NCBI GenBank assembly: GCA_035564555.1 | Contig: DATMTS010000018.1 | Span: 1 to 63,223, forward strand | Length of the DNA: 63,223 nucleotides | Origin: DATMTS01 sp035564555 | GTDB lineage: Bacteria; Actinomycetota; Actinomycetes; Actinomycetales; Microbacteriaceae | Direction: 5' to 3' | In this document: one piece after another, positions 34,039-43,111 of the stretch | Layout of the letters: the number at the start of each line of letters is the position of its first letter | Position numbering within the stretch: position 1 is the first letter of the stretch | Translations under genes and position numbers: made by a program | Notes under the pieces: generated by a model | What the model saw: only the letters and a program-made list of their open reading frames with translations | What the model was told of the DNA's origin: nothing | Database searches by the model: none

Positions 34039-34263
34039 TTGACTGAATGGATGCGGTTGCACCCGATCTCTTCGGACGCATTGGACGGTTTCGCCTACGA
34101 CGAGCGGCGCCGGGTGCTCACGATCGCCTACGAATCCGGCGGCGTCTACGAGTACTTCGACGTCGAGCCGGAACTCGTCGCCGAGTTGCGAAGGGAGCAG
34201 CCGCATCCGTGGCGGGTCGTGGGCGAACGGGTCAAGCGGCACCGCTATCGCCGCATCCGCTGA
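34039..34263 (+). CDS. KTSC-domain small protein
   Basis: A 74-residue protein almost entirely a KTSC domain (RLHPISSDALDGFAYDERRR then LTIAYESGGVYEYFDVEPEL, ending with a basic HRYRRIR). The domain is common in small proteins fused to RNA- or ribosome-related modules, but its function is not settled. A TTG start at 34039 includes residues TEWM that look like part of the family; ATG at 34051 is the alternative. Divergent from the GH20 gene and convergent with the mannosidase. Confidence 0.75.
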   Translation: MTEWMRLHPISSDALDGFAYDERRRVLTIAYESGGVYEYFDVEPELVAELRREQPHPWRVVGERVKRHRYRRIR

Positions 34264-34279
34264 CCCCCACGGGCCTCGC

Positions 34280-37200
34280 TCACCCGAGCCGCACCCGCAG
34301 CGTGACGAGCTGGAACGGACGCAACCGCAGCGAAGCCGTCGCACCGTCGGCATCGACGAGTGCCGGCGGCTGTGCCAGCGGCCGCTCGAGAAGGTCGGTC
34401 TCCGAGATGGCCGCAACGTCGGCATCCACCGTCACGGCGGCCGAGGCCCGCCTTCCGTAGGCCTCGTACAGCCGCACGATCAGGTCGCCGGAACGGTCCT
34501 CCGCGAGCTTCACCGCTTCGACGATCACGCCGTCGCCGGCCACGCGCAGTAGCGGCTCCAGCCGCGTCGCGGCGGGCCTGGCCGGCAGGTTCAACCGATA
34601 CCCCTCGCGAACGGCGTCCGGGATCTCCGCGCCGACCAGCAAGGAACTGCGGAACACATGCTCGCCCTGATCGGCGTGCGGATCCGGGTAGAGCGGAGCC
34701 CGCACGAGCGACTGCCGCACCAGGGTGGTCGTTCCGCCACCGGGCCGCGGATGCCTCGTCACGTCGTGTCCGTAGGTGGCGTCGTTGGCGACGGCGACAC
34801 CGAAGTCCGGCTCGCCGACGTGCACCCAGCGATGAGCGCTGGTCTCGAAACGGGCGACATCCCACGACGTGTTCTGATGGGTCGGGCGCCTCACGTGGCC
34901 GAATTGCACCTCGGAGGTCGCCTCGTCGGTGTGCAGGTCGAGCGGGAACGCCAGCTTGAGCAGCTTCTGCCGTTCGTGCCAGTCGACGATCGTCGTGACC
35001 TCGAGTGCCGCGGCGTCTGCGGTGAGCGCGTATTCCTGGCTGAGGCGCGAAGCACCGAACGACCTGTCGACGCGCAACGCGACGCGCTGAGCCGAATCCG
35101 CCACGACCTCGATGCGGTCGACGCCGATCACCGGCTCCCCATGCCGGCGGTACTGTTCGTCGACGTCCCAGGCATCCCACTGGACAGGCGTGTCCCGGAA
35201 CAGTTGCAACTCGGCCGCCGCCTCCCCCGGCGCGATCGCCTCGCGCCCGCGGACGAGATCGACCGCCGATCGGATGCGACCGCTCGGGTCGATCACGAAG
35301 CGGGCAAGGTCGTTCGACAGCACGTGGCCCTCGTCGGTGCGTTCGATACGCGCGACGCCGACGCGGCCCGGCACCGCCGCGCCGAGTGCCGGCACGCCGT
35401 TCACCTCGAACGGCGACGCGTTGAACACCGATCCTTCGACGAGCACTTCGGCCGACGCGGCGAGGGCGGCATCGGCATCGTCGATCACGGCCTCCAGCGC
35501 CGCGGCCACCCGCGCGTAGCCGGCCTCGGCATCCTGGTACACCCAGGCGATCGCCGACCCGGGCAGGATGTCGTGGAACTGCTGCAGGAGCACGGTCTGC
35601 CACGCCCCGTCAAGCTCGTCGTATGGGTATGCCGCCCCGGTGCGCACCGTCGCGGTCGCCGCCCACAATTCGGCCTCGCGCAGCAGTTGCTCGCTGCGCC
35701 GGTTGCCACGCTTGGTGCGCGCCTGCGAGGTGTAGGTGCCGCGATGGAACTCGAGATAGAGCTCCCCCGACCAGACGGGCGGGTTCGGGTACTCCTGGCG
35801 GGCATCCGCGAAGAATCGCTGCGGGGTCGCGATGCGCACCGCCGGGGATCCCTCCAGCGACGCGGTTCGCGCCGCGGCCGCGAGCATCTCGCGCGTCGGC
35901 CCGCCGCCGCCGTCGCCGTAGCCGAACGGCACGAGTGAGGAGTTCGCGGCGCCCTTCTCGGCGAAATTGCGTTCGGCACGGGCGAGATCCGTTCCCGACA
36001 GCGTCGAGTTGTACGTGTTCACCGGAGGGAAATGCGTGAAGACGCGGGTGCCGTCGATCCCCTCCCATTCGAAGGTGTGGTGCGGAAAGACGTTCGTCTC
36101 GTTCCACGACATCTTCTGCGTGAAGAACGACCGGATGCCCGCCGCGACCATGATCTGCGGCAGCGCCCCCGAGTAGCCGAACGAGTCAGGCAACCAGCCC
36201 ACCGTCGACTCCACCCCGAATTCGCGCAGGAAGAACCCGGCGCCGTGCACGAACTGCCGCGCCATCGCCTCGCCGCCTGGCAGATTGGTGTCCGATTCCA
36301 CCCACATGCCGCCGACCGGCACGAACCTGCCCTCGGCGACTCGGACTGCGATGCGCGAGAACAGGTCGGGGTAGTGCTGTTTGATCCACGCGTACTGCTG
36401 GGCTGACGAACAGGCGAACACGAAGTCGTCGTTCTGGTCCATCAGGTCGAGCACATTCGAGAACGTGCGAGCGCATTTGCGCACCGTCTCCCGCGTCGGC
36501 CAGAGCCACGCCGAGTCGATGTGCGCGTGCCCCACGGCGGTGATGCGGTGCGCACTCGAGGCCGCGGGCGCGGTGAGAACGGCGGAGAGGGTCTCACGCC
36601 CGGCCTGCGCCGTGCCCGCGACGTCGAACGGATCCACGGTGTCGACCGTGCGGTCGAGCGCGAGCAGGATGTCTGCGGCGCGGGTGGAGGCCGCCGGCAG
36701 CTCGTCGAGCAGGGTGCGCAACGTCCAGATGTCCCTGTCCAGCTGCCACACCTCATCGTCACGAAGTGCGAGTTCGACACGGCGCAGGGTGTAGATCGGT
36801 TCGGTGCCCGCTGTCGCTTTGTCGCCCAACAGGGTCGGCTCGAATGTCCAGACGCCGCCGACGTCGGGGTTGGATGCCGCCTCGATGTAGAAATCGACGG
36901 CCTCCCCACCGCCGAGCGACGCGAGCCGCACCTGGGCGTTGAACGGTTCGATCGCTTTCACGATGCGACCGTCGGGGGCGTAGATCAGGCCCTCGGCCTG
37001 AAACCCGGGCTGTCCGGAGGTGAATCCGAGATCCACCACGACCTCGGTGTTCTCGGTCGCCCACGCCGATGGCACGGCGCCCGTGACATGCAGCCAGGTG
37101 GTGCCCCACGGTTTGCCCCAGCGGCGGCCCACCTCGAACGGCTCGAACGTCGCGGCGACCGCATCCGTGAACGGCACCGGTTCATCCGGCACCTCCCACG

Positions 37201-37303
37201 CCGTGACGGTCAGCGGAACCGAAGCACGATAGAGCGCGGGCTGGATGCGCTCGCCCACGAATCGGGCTACGCGCATGCGTACGAGGTCCGCGTTGGTGTG
37301 CAC
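34280..37303 (-). CDS. Alpha-mannosidase (GH38)
   Basis: A 1007-residue cytoplasmic GH38 enzyme hydrolysing alpha-mannosides, of the usual length for bacterial GH38. The N-terminal 250 residues are a beta domain. The catalytic domain has the zinc motif GHAHIDSAWLW (His261, Asp263) and nucleophile Asp338 in GGMWVESDTNLPGGEA, followed by WLPDSFGYSGALPQI. The C-terminal half is beta-sheet. GTG at 37303 is preceded by AGGAG with five bases between. Downstream of a ROK regulator on the same strand and behind its own promoter. Confidence 0.96.
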   Translation of the reverse strand: MHTNADLVRMRVARFVGERIQPALYRASVPLTVTAWEVPDEPVPFTDAVAATFEPFEVGRRWGKPWGTTWLHVTGAVPSAWATENTEVVVDLGFTSGQPGFQAEGLIYAPDGRIVKAIEPFNAQVRLASLGGGEAVDFYIEAASNPDVGGVWTFEPTLLGDKATAGTEPIYTLRRVELALRDDEVWQLDRDIWTLRTLLDELPAASTRAADILLALDRTVDTVDPFDVAGTAQAGRETLSAVLTAPAASSAHRITAVGHAHIDSAWLWPTRETVRKCARTFSNVLDLMDQNDDFVFACSSAQQYAWIKQHYPDLFSRIAVRVAEGRFVPVGGMWVESDTNLPGGEAMARQFVHGAGFFLREFGVESTVGWLPDSFGYSGALPQIMVAAGIRSFFTQKMSWNETNVFPHHTFEWEGIDGTRVFTHFPPVNTYNSTLSGTDLARAERNFAEKGAANSSLVPFGYGDGGGGPTREMLAAAARTASLEGSPAVRIATPQRFFADARQEYPNPPVWSGELYLEFHRGTYTSQARTKRGNRRSEQLLREAELWAATATVRTGAAYPYDELDGAWQTVLLQQFHDILPGSAIAWVYQDAEAGYARVAAALEAVIDDADAALAASAEVLVEGSVFNASPFEVNGVPALGAAVPGRVGVARIERTDEGHVLSNDLARFVIDPSGRIRSAVDLVRGREAIAPGEAAAELQLFRDTPVQWDAWDVDEQYRRHGEPVIGVDRIEVVADSAQRVALRVDRSFGASRLSQEYALTADAAALEVTTIVDWHERQKLLKLAFPLDLHTDEATSEVQFGHVRRPTHQNTSWDVARFETSAHRWVHVGEPDFGVAVANDATYGHDVTRHPRPGGGTTTLVRQSLVRAPLYPDPHADQGEHVFRSSLLVGAEIPDAVREGYRLNLPARPAATRLEPLLRVAGDGVIVEAVKLAEDRSGDLIVRLYEAYGRRASAAVTVDADVAAISETDLLERPLAQPPALVDADGATASLRLRPFQLVTLRVRLG

Positions 37304-37376
37304 AGGGTCTCCTAGGTTGTGGTCGGTTGTTCGGGTGAGCCGTTGACTGCGCCGGCGAGGGCGGAGCCCGCGCTTT

Positions 37377-37405
37377 ACTACAGCATTTGTATTTATTATC
37401 GTCAA
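37377..37405 (-). promoter_or_regulatory. Promoter of the GH38 alpha-mannosidase gene
   Basis: On the minus strand TTGACG (37405-37400), a 17-base spacer and TGTAGT (37382-37377). The spacer is strikingly A/T-rich (AATAAATACAAAT) against a GC-rich background, which suits an operator for the adjacent ROK repressor. It lies 74 bases upstream of the GTG start. Confidence 0.65.
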
Positions 37406-37460
37406 GAGCGATGTCGTTCGGGTGCGGACGCCTTGCGGGCGACTCCGTCGGCGACGCCGG

Positions 37461-38693
37461 TCAGCGCGCGATGAGCAGCGCGGCCGGCCGAGGTGAGAAT
37501 GCGTGATCGAGCACCAGGCAGGCCGCGCCGACGGCTGCCACATCCTCCCCGAAGGCAGACTCGGTGAAGGTGACCGAGTGGGGTACGACGAACTCCGGGG
37601 ACTCGAGCACGCGTTGCGGAATGCGGGCCAGCATGAACCCCGCGACGGGCCCGAAGAACGGGCCGCCGAAGACGACCTGGTCGAGGTCCAGCAGATTCAC
37701 CAACTGCACCAGCCCCGTCGCGACGTCGCGCGCGACGGCATCCAACAACGCCGTGGCGCGCTCCTGGCCACGCGCGGCCGCTGCGGCGAGCGCACCGAAC
37801 TGCTCGCGCACCGCCTCAGTTCCGAGCGGATGCCCGGTGTCGGGGAGGATGCCCTGCTCGATCGCCTGCTGCACCAGGCGCCTGGGCAGCACGGCGTTGC
37901 CGAGACGCCTCCCGGCGGAGGGCGCATCGCCCGCGTCGGGCTGGTCTCGCACGATCAGGTAGCCGATGTCGCCGGCGTTGCCGCTGACACCTCTGATCAC
38001 CTCGTTCTGCAGCACGAGACCCGTGCCGACACCGGTCCCGTAATAGAAGAACGCGAGGTTCGCGCGGCTCGTCGCGTGGCCCGCCCAGACCTCGGCGACG
38101 GCCGCGGCGGTGACGTCCTTCTCCAGCAGCACGGGCATCCCGAGCCCCGCGGCCAGCTCGTGACGCACGGCGACGTGATCCCATCCGTTCAGCAACGGCG
38201 GACTGAGCACGCTGCCGGAGGCGACGTCGACCGGGCCGGGCGCGGCGATGCCCACGCCCATCACGCGGGTGGCGTCGATTCCCGCCGTCCGCACGACCTC
38301 GTCGACGCCCGCGAGGATGCGTTCGATCGTCTGCGCGGCACGACCAGACTCCGGGGTGGGGATCGTCCGATGCGCGACCACGTGCGATGCGAGGTCGAGA
38401 AGCACGACGGTGATGACCGTCGGGTCGAGGTGCACGCCGACGGCGAATCGTCCGCTGGGCTGCAGCTTCAGGATGGTGCGGGGCTTGCCGACGCCGGCGA
38501 CGACCGTCCCCGCGTCGACGATCAACGCGTCGTCGATCAGCCGGCGGGTGACGTTGGAGACGGTCTGCGCGCTCAGCCCGGTGCGCTCGGCCAACTCGAC
38601 CCGGCTCACCCCCTCGGTCGAGCGGCGCACGGCGTCCAGGATGACGGTCTGGTTGTATCCGCCGACCGCGGGGAGGTTGGCGCCCGCCTGCAT
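37461..38693 (-). CDS. ROK-family transcriptional repressor
   Basis: A 410-residue ROK regulator: a winged helix-turn-helix near residues 10-70 (RVELAERTGLSAQTVSNVTR) followed by a ROK sugar-binding domain. The ROK fold is visible in VGVHLDPTVITVVLLDL, MGVGIAAPGPVD and YYGTGVGTGLV. The zinc CxCGxxGCxE motif is missing (the region reads AGDAPSAGRRLGNAVLP), so it is likely a pure regulator without kinase activity. GGGGAG lies before the ATG at 38693. Adjacent to alpha-mannosidase, its probable target. Confidence 0.9.
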   Translation of the reverse strand: MQAGANLPAVGGYNQTVILDAVRRSTEGVSRVELAERTGLSAQTVSNVTRRLIDDALIVDAGTVVAGVGKPRTILKLQPSGRFAVGVHLDPTVITVVLLDLASHVVAHRTIPTPESGRAAQTIERILAGVDEVVRTAGIDATRVMGVGIAAPGPVDVASGSVLSPPLLNGWDHVAVRHELAAGLGMPVLLEKDVTAAAVAEVWAGHATSRANLAFFYYGTGVGTGLVLQNEVIRGVSGNAGDIGYLIVRDQPDAGDAPSAGRRLGNAVLPRRLVQQAIEQGILPDTGHPLGTEAVREQFGALAAAAARGQERATALLDAVARDVATGLVQLVNLLDLDQVVFGGPFFGPVAGFMLARIPQRVLESPEFVVPHSVTFTESAFGEDVAAVGAACLVLDHAFSPRPAALLIAR

Positions 38694-38865
38694 ATGGGCT
38701 CCCCTCGCTCTCGCTGCTCTTGTCAGCCCCGACACTACTCGGCGCCGACTTTCCGACGTGCACCGCGGCGGTTGCAGGAAGAATCGGTGACACGCTGCGC
38801 GGTGGGTCACCGGGATGCCATCATTTTCGGAGACGAGCGGATCTCCGGTATCGTCGGAGCGGAAC

Positions 38866-38886
38866 AATTTATCTTGACGTCGAGAT
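38866..38886. promoter_or_regulatory. Palindromic site upstream of icd, shared with sucC
   Basis: AATTTATCTTGACGTCGAG is at 38866-38884, centred on a near-palindrome CTTGACGTCGAG, 30 bases before the icd ATG. A further partial copy TTTATCTCGTTGA follows at 38887-38899. The same block with two transitions occurs upstream of sucC (55771-55794). Confidence 0.6.
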
Positions 38887-38916
38887 TTATCTCGTTGATG
38901 GGAGCGCGCAGAACGC

Positions 38917-41118
38917 ATGGCCAAGATCATTTACACCCACACCGACGAAGCACCGTTGCTGGCGACCTATTCCTTCCTCCCCATCGTTTCGGCGTTCGCC
39001 GAGAAGGCCGGCGTCGAGTTCGAAACCCGCGACATCTCCCTGGCAGGTCGCATCCTGGCGCAGTTCGGGCTTGCGGACGATGCGCTCGCCGAGCTCGGTG
39101 AATTGACCAAGAGCCCCGAAGCGAACATCGTCAAGCTGCCCAACATCTCCGCTTCGGTGCCGCAGTTGAAGGCCGCGATCAAGGAACTGCAGCAGAAGGG
39201 CTATGCAGTTCCCGACTATCCGGATTCTGCCGCGAGCGACGAGGAGGCCGAGATTCGGGCCAAGTACTCCAACGTCATCGGCTCGGTCGTCAATCCGGTG
39301 CTACGCCAGGGCAACTCCGATCGACGCGCCCCGCAGTCGGTGAAGGCCTACGCGAAGAAGCACCCGCACAGGAACAAGCCGTTCGCTGACGGCTCCAAGA
39401 CCAGTGTGGCGACGATGGGCGAACACGACTTCAAGAGCAACGAGAAGTCGGTCACCTTGTCGCACGACGATACCCTCACGATCGTTCTCGAGACGACGGA
39501 CGGGGAGCGCACGGTGCTGTTTCAGTCGCTGCCGGTGCTGAAGGGTGAGGTGGTCGACGCGACGTTCATCTCGGCGGCCCACCTCGATTCCTTCCTTGCC
39601 GACGCGCTGGCGAGGGCCGAGGCCGAGGGCGTGCTCTTCTCGGTGCACCTCAAGGCGACCATGATGAAGGTGTCCGACCCGATCATCTTCGGCCACGTCG
39701 TGAAGGCGTACTTCGCTGACGTCTTCGCGAAATACGGCGAGGAACTCGCCGCGGCCGGGCTTTCTGCCAACGACGGGCTGGGCGCGATCCTGGCCGGACT
39801 CGACGGTCTGCCGCACGGCGTGGAGATCCGGGATGCCATCGACCTCGCACTCGCTGCCGGACCGCGTCTCTCCTACGTCAACTCCGATAAGGGCATCACC
39901 AATCTGCATGTGCCCTCCGACGTCATCGTCGACGCCTCGATGCCGGCGCTGATCCGCAACGGCGGCAAGCTCTGGGACGGCGAGGGGCGCGAAGACGACA
40001 CCCTCGCGGTGATCCCCGACTCCTCATACGCCGGGGTCTACGCGACGGTCATCGAGGACGTGAAGAAGAACGGACCACTCGACCCGGCGACCATCGGATC
40101 GGTGTCGAACGTGGGCTTGATGGCGCAGGCCGCGGAGGAGTACGGCTCGCACAACAAGACCTTCGAGATCCCGGCAGCAGGCACGGTCAAGGTCATCGAC
40201 TCGGCGGGCGAGGTGCTCCTCTCCCACGACGTCGAGCCGGGCGATGTCTGGCGCGCCTGCCAGACGAAGGACATCCCGATCCGCGACTGGGTGAGGCTGG
40301 CGGTCACGCGGGCGCGCGCGGCGCAGATCCCTGCGGTCTTCTGGCTCGACGAGTCCCGCGCACACGACGCCCAGCTCATCGCGAAGGTGCGCGAGTACCT
40401 GGCCGACGCCGAACTCGTCGGCGACACGGCGGGCCTCACGATCGAGATCCTCGCGCCGGAGACCGCGACGTCGTACTCGCTGGAACGGATGCGCAAGGGC
40501 GAGGACACCATCTCGGTCACCGGCAACGTGCTGCGCGACTACAACACCGACCTCTTCCCGATCCTCGAGGTCGGCACCTCGGCGAAGATGCTCTCGATCG
40601 TTCCGCTGATCGCAGGCGGCGGTCTCTTCGAGACCGGCGCGGGCGGATCCGCCCCGAAGCACGTGCAACAGCTCGTGCAGGAGAACTACCTGCGCTGGGA
40701 CTCGCTGGGCGAGTTCTTCGCGCTGGTGCCGTCCTTCGAGAAATACGCCGACTACGCCGGCGTGCCCGCGGCGCAGACACTGGCGGACACACTCGACCGC
40801 GCAACAGCCTCCTTCCTCGAGAACGACCGCAGCCCGGGTCGCAAACTCGGCACGATCGACAACCGCGGCTCGCACTTCTATCTGGCGCTGTACTGGGCCC
40901 AGGAGCTCGCGAAGCAGACCGATGACCCGGATCTCGCGGCGACGTTCGCCGGGCTCGCAGACGCCCTCACCGCAAAGCAGGACGCGATCGTCGAGGAGCT
41001 CATCGCCGTGCAGGGCAAGCCCGCCGACGTCGGCGGCTACTATCTGCCTGACCCTGAGAAGGCGCGCGTCGTCATGCGTCCGTCGCGAACCTTCAACGAG
41101 GCTCTCTCCGCGCTCTGA
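38917..41118 (+). CDS. icd: NADP-dependent isocitrate dehydrogenase, monomeric type
   Basis: TCA-cycle enzyme oxidising isocitrate to 2-oxoglutarate with NADP, 733 residues, the length of the monomeric IDH-II family found in corynebacteria and relatives. It starts MAKIIYTHTDEAPLLATYSF. Substrate-site motifs include VLRQGNSDRRAPQSVK and NGGKLWDGEGREDDT, and the C-terminal part has DNRGSHFYLALYWA. ATG at 38917 follows GGGAGCG nine bases upstream. Divergent from the ROK repressor; a hairpin follows the stop. Its promoter shares a palindrome with sucC. Confidence 0.98.
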   Translation: MAKIIYTHTDEAPLLATYSFLPIVSAFAEKAGVEFETRDISLAGRILAQFGLADDALAELGELTKSPEANIVKLPNISASVPQLKAAIKELQQKGYAVPDYPDSAASDEEAEIRAKYSNVIGSVVNPVLRQGNSDRRAPQSVKAYAKKHPHRNKPFADGSKTSVATMGEHDFKSNEKSVTLSHDDTLTIVLETTDGERTVLFQSLPVLKGEVVDATFISAAHLDSFLADALARAEAEGVLFSVHLKATMMKVSDPIIFGHVVKAYFADVFAKYGEELAAAGLSANDGLGAILAGLDGLPHGVEIRDAIDLALAAGPRLSYVNSDKGITNLHVPSDVIVDASMPALIRNGGKLWDGEGREDDTLAVIPDSSYAGVYATVIEDVKKNGPLDPATIGSVSNVGLMAQAAEEYGSHNKTFEIPAAGTVKVIDSAGEVLLSHDVEPGDVWRACQTKDIPIRDWVRLAVTRARAAQIPAVFWLDESRAHDAQLIAKVREYLADAELVGDTAGLTIEILAPETATSYSLERMRKGEDTISVTGNVLRDYNTDLFPILEVGTSAKMLSIVPLIAGGGLFETGAGGSAPKHVQQLVQENYLRWDSLGEFFALVPSFEKYADYAGVPAAQTLADTLDRATASFLENDRSPGRKLGTIDNRGSHFYLALYWAQELAKQTDDPDLAATFAGLADALTAKQDAIVEELIAVQGKPADVGGYYLPDPEKARVVMRPSRTFNEALSAL

Positions 41119-41120
41119 GC

Positions 41121-41138
41121 GGTGCCGGGCGCGGCACC
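41121..41138 (+). terminator. Short hairpin after icd
   Basis: GGTGCC (41121-41126) and GGCACC (41133-41138) pair around six bases, two bases after the icd stop. Without a T-run it is only a weak terminator candidate. Confidence 0.4.
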
Positions 41139-41194
41139 GTGCGGGTCGGCCTTTCGACTATCGCGAGGCCGACTCGCCACGTTAGCCTTGCTGC

Positions 41195-41659
41195 ATGGCT
41201 GACTTGAGACTCGAAGAACTGTCCGCGTCGAACATCGCGGCGGCGAACGCTTTGTCGCTCAAACCCGGCCAGGAGCAATTCGTCGCACCGGTGTCGTATT
41301 CGGCCGCGGCGGCGGTGAGCAACCCCGCGACGACGTGGCAGCGTGTGGTGGTCGACGGTGAAGCAGACGGCGACGAAGTCGTCGCGTTCGTGCAGGGCAA
41401 CTTCGACGCCGAAGCCGAGCACGAGGAGTTCCGTGCGATCGTCTGGCGCATCAACGTGGATGCCGGCGCGCAGGGACGAGGAATCGGCACCTTCGCCATC
41501 CGCGCTCTGGCCGACGAGGCGCGCAAGCGAGGATTCTCGACGCTCAACGTGATCTGGGAACCGGGTGAAGGCGGCCCCGAGGCCTTCTTCCTCGCGACCG
41601 GCTTCAGCCCCGTCGGCGAGACCCAGTACGGCGAGACCATCGGCGCGATGCAGCTCTAG
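41195..41659 (+). CDS. GNAT-family N-acetyltransferase
   Basis: A 154-residue GNAT protein. The acetyl-CoA pyrophosphate-binding motif A is RINVDAGAQGRGIGTFAIRAL (residues 87-107; Q/RxxGxG/A pattern GAQGRGIG), followed by LNVIWEPGEGGPEAFFLATGF, motif B. The acceptor substrate is unknown. TAGCCT at 41183-41188 ends six bases before the ATG, so expression is probably leaderless. The alkyltransferase-like gene begins ten bases after its stop. Confidence 0.88.
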   Translation: MADLRLEELSASNIAAANALSLKPGQEQFVAPVSYSAAAAVSNPATTWQRVVVDGEADGDEVVAFVQGNFDAEAEHEEFRAIVWRINVDAGAQGRGIGTFAIRALADEARKRGFSTLNVIWEPGEGGPEAFFLATGFSPVGETQYGETIGAMQL

Positions 41660-41669
41660 AGCCTTCGAC

Positions 41670-42032
41670 GTGCCAGCACCGGATTCATTCGTCGAGGCCG
41701 TGCTCGATGTCGTTGCAGACATCCCGCCCGGCCGGGTGATGACGTACGGCGACGTTGCGGCCGCCCTCGGCTCCCGCGGCGCTCGGGTCGTCGGCCAGGT
41801 GATGGCACGCTACGGTTCGGACGTTCCGTGGTGGCGTGTGATCCGGGCCGGCGGGCAGCCGCCGGTGTGCCATGAGGGCCGGGCACTGGAGCACTACCGG
41901 GCCGAAGGCACGCCGCTGGCCGGTCTGACGGCCGACGAAGCGGCTCGCACCGGTGCCGAACTGCGCTTCCGCGTCGACCTGCGCCGCGCGCGCTGGGCTC
42001 CGGCCACTGACCTCGCAGCTACCGAGGGGTAG
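41670..42032 (+). CDS. Alkyltransferase-like protein (MGMT fold, no catalytic Cys)
   Basis: A 120-residue protein matching the DNA-binding domain of O6-alkylguanine-DNA alkyltransferase. The helix-turn-helix region VMTYGDVAAALGSRGARVVGQVM is at about residues 22-44. Where MGMT has PCHRV, this protein reads PWWRVI, so the acceptor cysteine is replaced by tryptophan as in ATL proteins. ATLs bind alkylated guanine and hand the lesion to nucleotide excision repair. GTG at 41670 has only a weak ribosome binding site. The 3' end overlaps the convergent transporter by 14 bases. Confidence 0.88.
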   Translation: MPAPDSFVEAVLDVVADIPPGRVMTYGDVAAALGSRGARVVGQVMARYGSDVPWWRVIRAGGQPPVCHEGRALEHYRAEGTPLAGLTADEAARTGAELRFRVDLRRARWAPATDLAATEG

Positions 42033-43062
42033 CGAATCTGCTCACAGCATGGCCGACGTTCGCCGCCATGAGCACAGCCCAGGCGACGAGCGCTATCCAA
42101 AGGAATACGCGCCCGAACCATCCGACGAGCGGCAGTCGATCGGCTGCGCCCAGGTCGATGCCGGCAACGGCATACATGCCGAGCGGAAAGACCGCGCTCC
42201 ACAGTGACGGGTCATAATGCAGCGGTATGCGCCGCGCGACGTGGCGCCACCAGTCGACGGCGACCAGCACGGGACTGAGCCAGGTCGCGAACGACCACAG
42301 GACCACTGATCCTCCCGCCACCAAGCCGTGCGTGACATCCACCATCGGAGTGTGCTGCATTTCGACGATGCGCGAGCCCGCGAGCACTGTGATCGACGCC
42401 GCCCCCATGCTGACCCAGTACGCGGGTCCGATGCTCTCGGCGGTTACCCCGTGCGCAAGCAGGTGAACGATGACAGCGACCCCGATGATCGCGTACAGGA
42501 TGAGCCCGACCCCCCAGAACATCACCGCCACGATGGACAATGCATCGCGCAGGGGCGGCAATCCCGGCTCGAGCGTGGCGGCCAGCACGGCGATCGACTG
42601 GCTGGCCACCGCCCAGACGAACCATGACCCGTCCATTCCGCTGAGGGTCTCCCGACCCCGTCGGCCGATCACCACCGCCCATGGCACGGCGTAGCCGAGC
42701 ACCAGCCAGACCAGGAACGACACCCCGAGCAGCGCCGCGGGCAGGGCAGGGCCCGTGTCCATCGCCAACCGCGCCGCGAGCACATTGGTGCCCGCCACGA
42801 AGGTGTAGAAGAAGAACCCGGTGTGCGGTGCGGTGAAATCGTGCCAGACCCGGCGCGGGTAGGCGATCAGCCGCCATACGCTGAGAGCCACCAGCACGAG
42901 GTAGGCGACGGCTGCGATCACGAGCAGGACGACGGATGCGATCGTGAGCCCCTCGTAGCGCAGCCCGATCGAGATGATGCCCGTCGCCATCACGACTGCG
43001 AAGTAGCCCGGCGACAGCGTGCGGACGATCTCGGTCAACCGTGCGCCGATCCCGTGCCCCAC
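42019..43062 (-). CDS. TDT-family transporter (tellurite-resistance/dicarboxylate type)
   Basis: A 347-residue membrane protein with ten hydrophobic segments of the tellurite-resistance/dicarboxylate transporter (SLAC1/TehA/Mae1) family. The first helix has the family pattern LSPGYFAVVMATGIISIGL, followed by HTGFFFYTFVAGTNVLAARL and a later PLGMYAVAG. Members are anion channels or malate/sulfite exporters; the ion cannot be deduced. The ATG at 43062 (MGHGIGARLTEIVRTLSPGY) gives the expected short cytoplasmic N-terminus. Convergent overlap with the ATL gene. Confidence 0.88.
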   Translation of the reverse strand: MGHGIGARLTEIVRTLSPGYFAVVMATGIISIGLRYEGLTIASVVLLVIAAVAYLVLVALSVWRLIAYPRRVWHDFTAPHTGFFFYTFVAGTNVLAARLAMDTGPALPAALLGVSFLVWLVLGYAVPWAVVIGRRGRETLSGMDGSWFVWAVASQSIAVLAATLEPGLPPLRDALSIVAVMFWGVGLILYAIIGVAVIVHLLAHGVTAESIGPAYWVSMGAASITVLAGSRIVEMQHTPMVDVTHGLVAGGSVVLWSFATWLSPVLVAVDWWRHVARRIPLHYDPSLWSAVFPLGMYAVAGIDLGAADRLPLVGWFGRVFLWIALVAWAVLMAANVGHAVSRFATPR

Positions 43063-43111
43063 TTCGCCAGGCTACTCCGGCGGCGCACGCCGCTACCCGA
43101 CCGACGGGACC

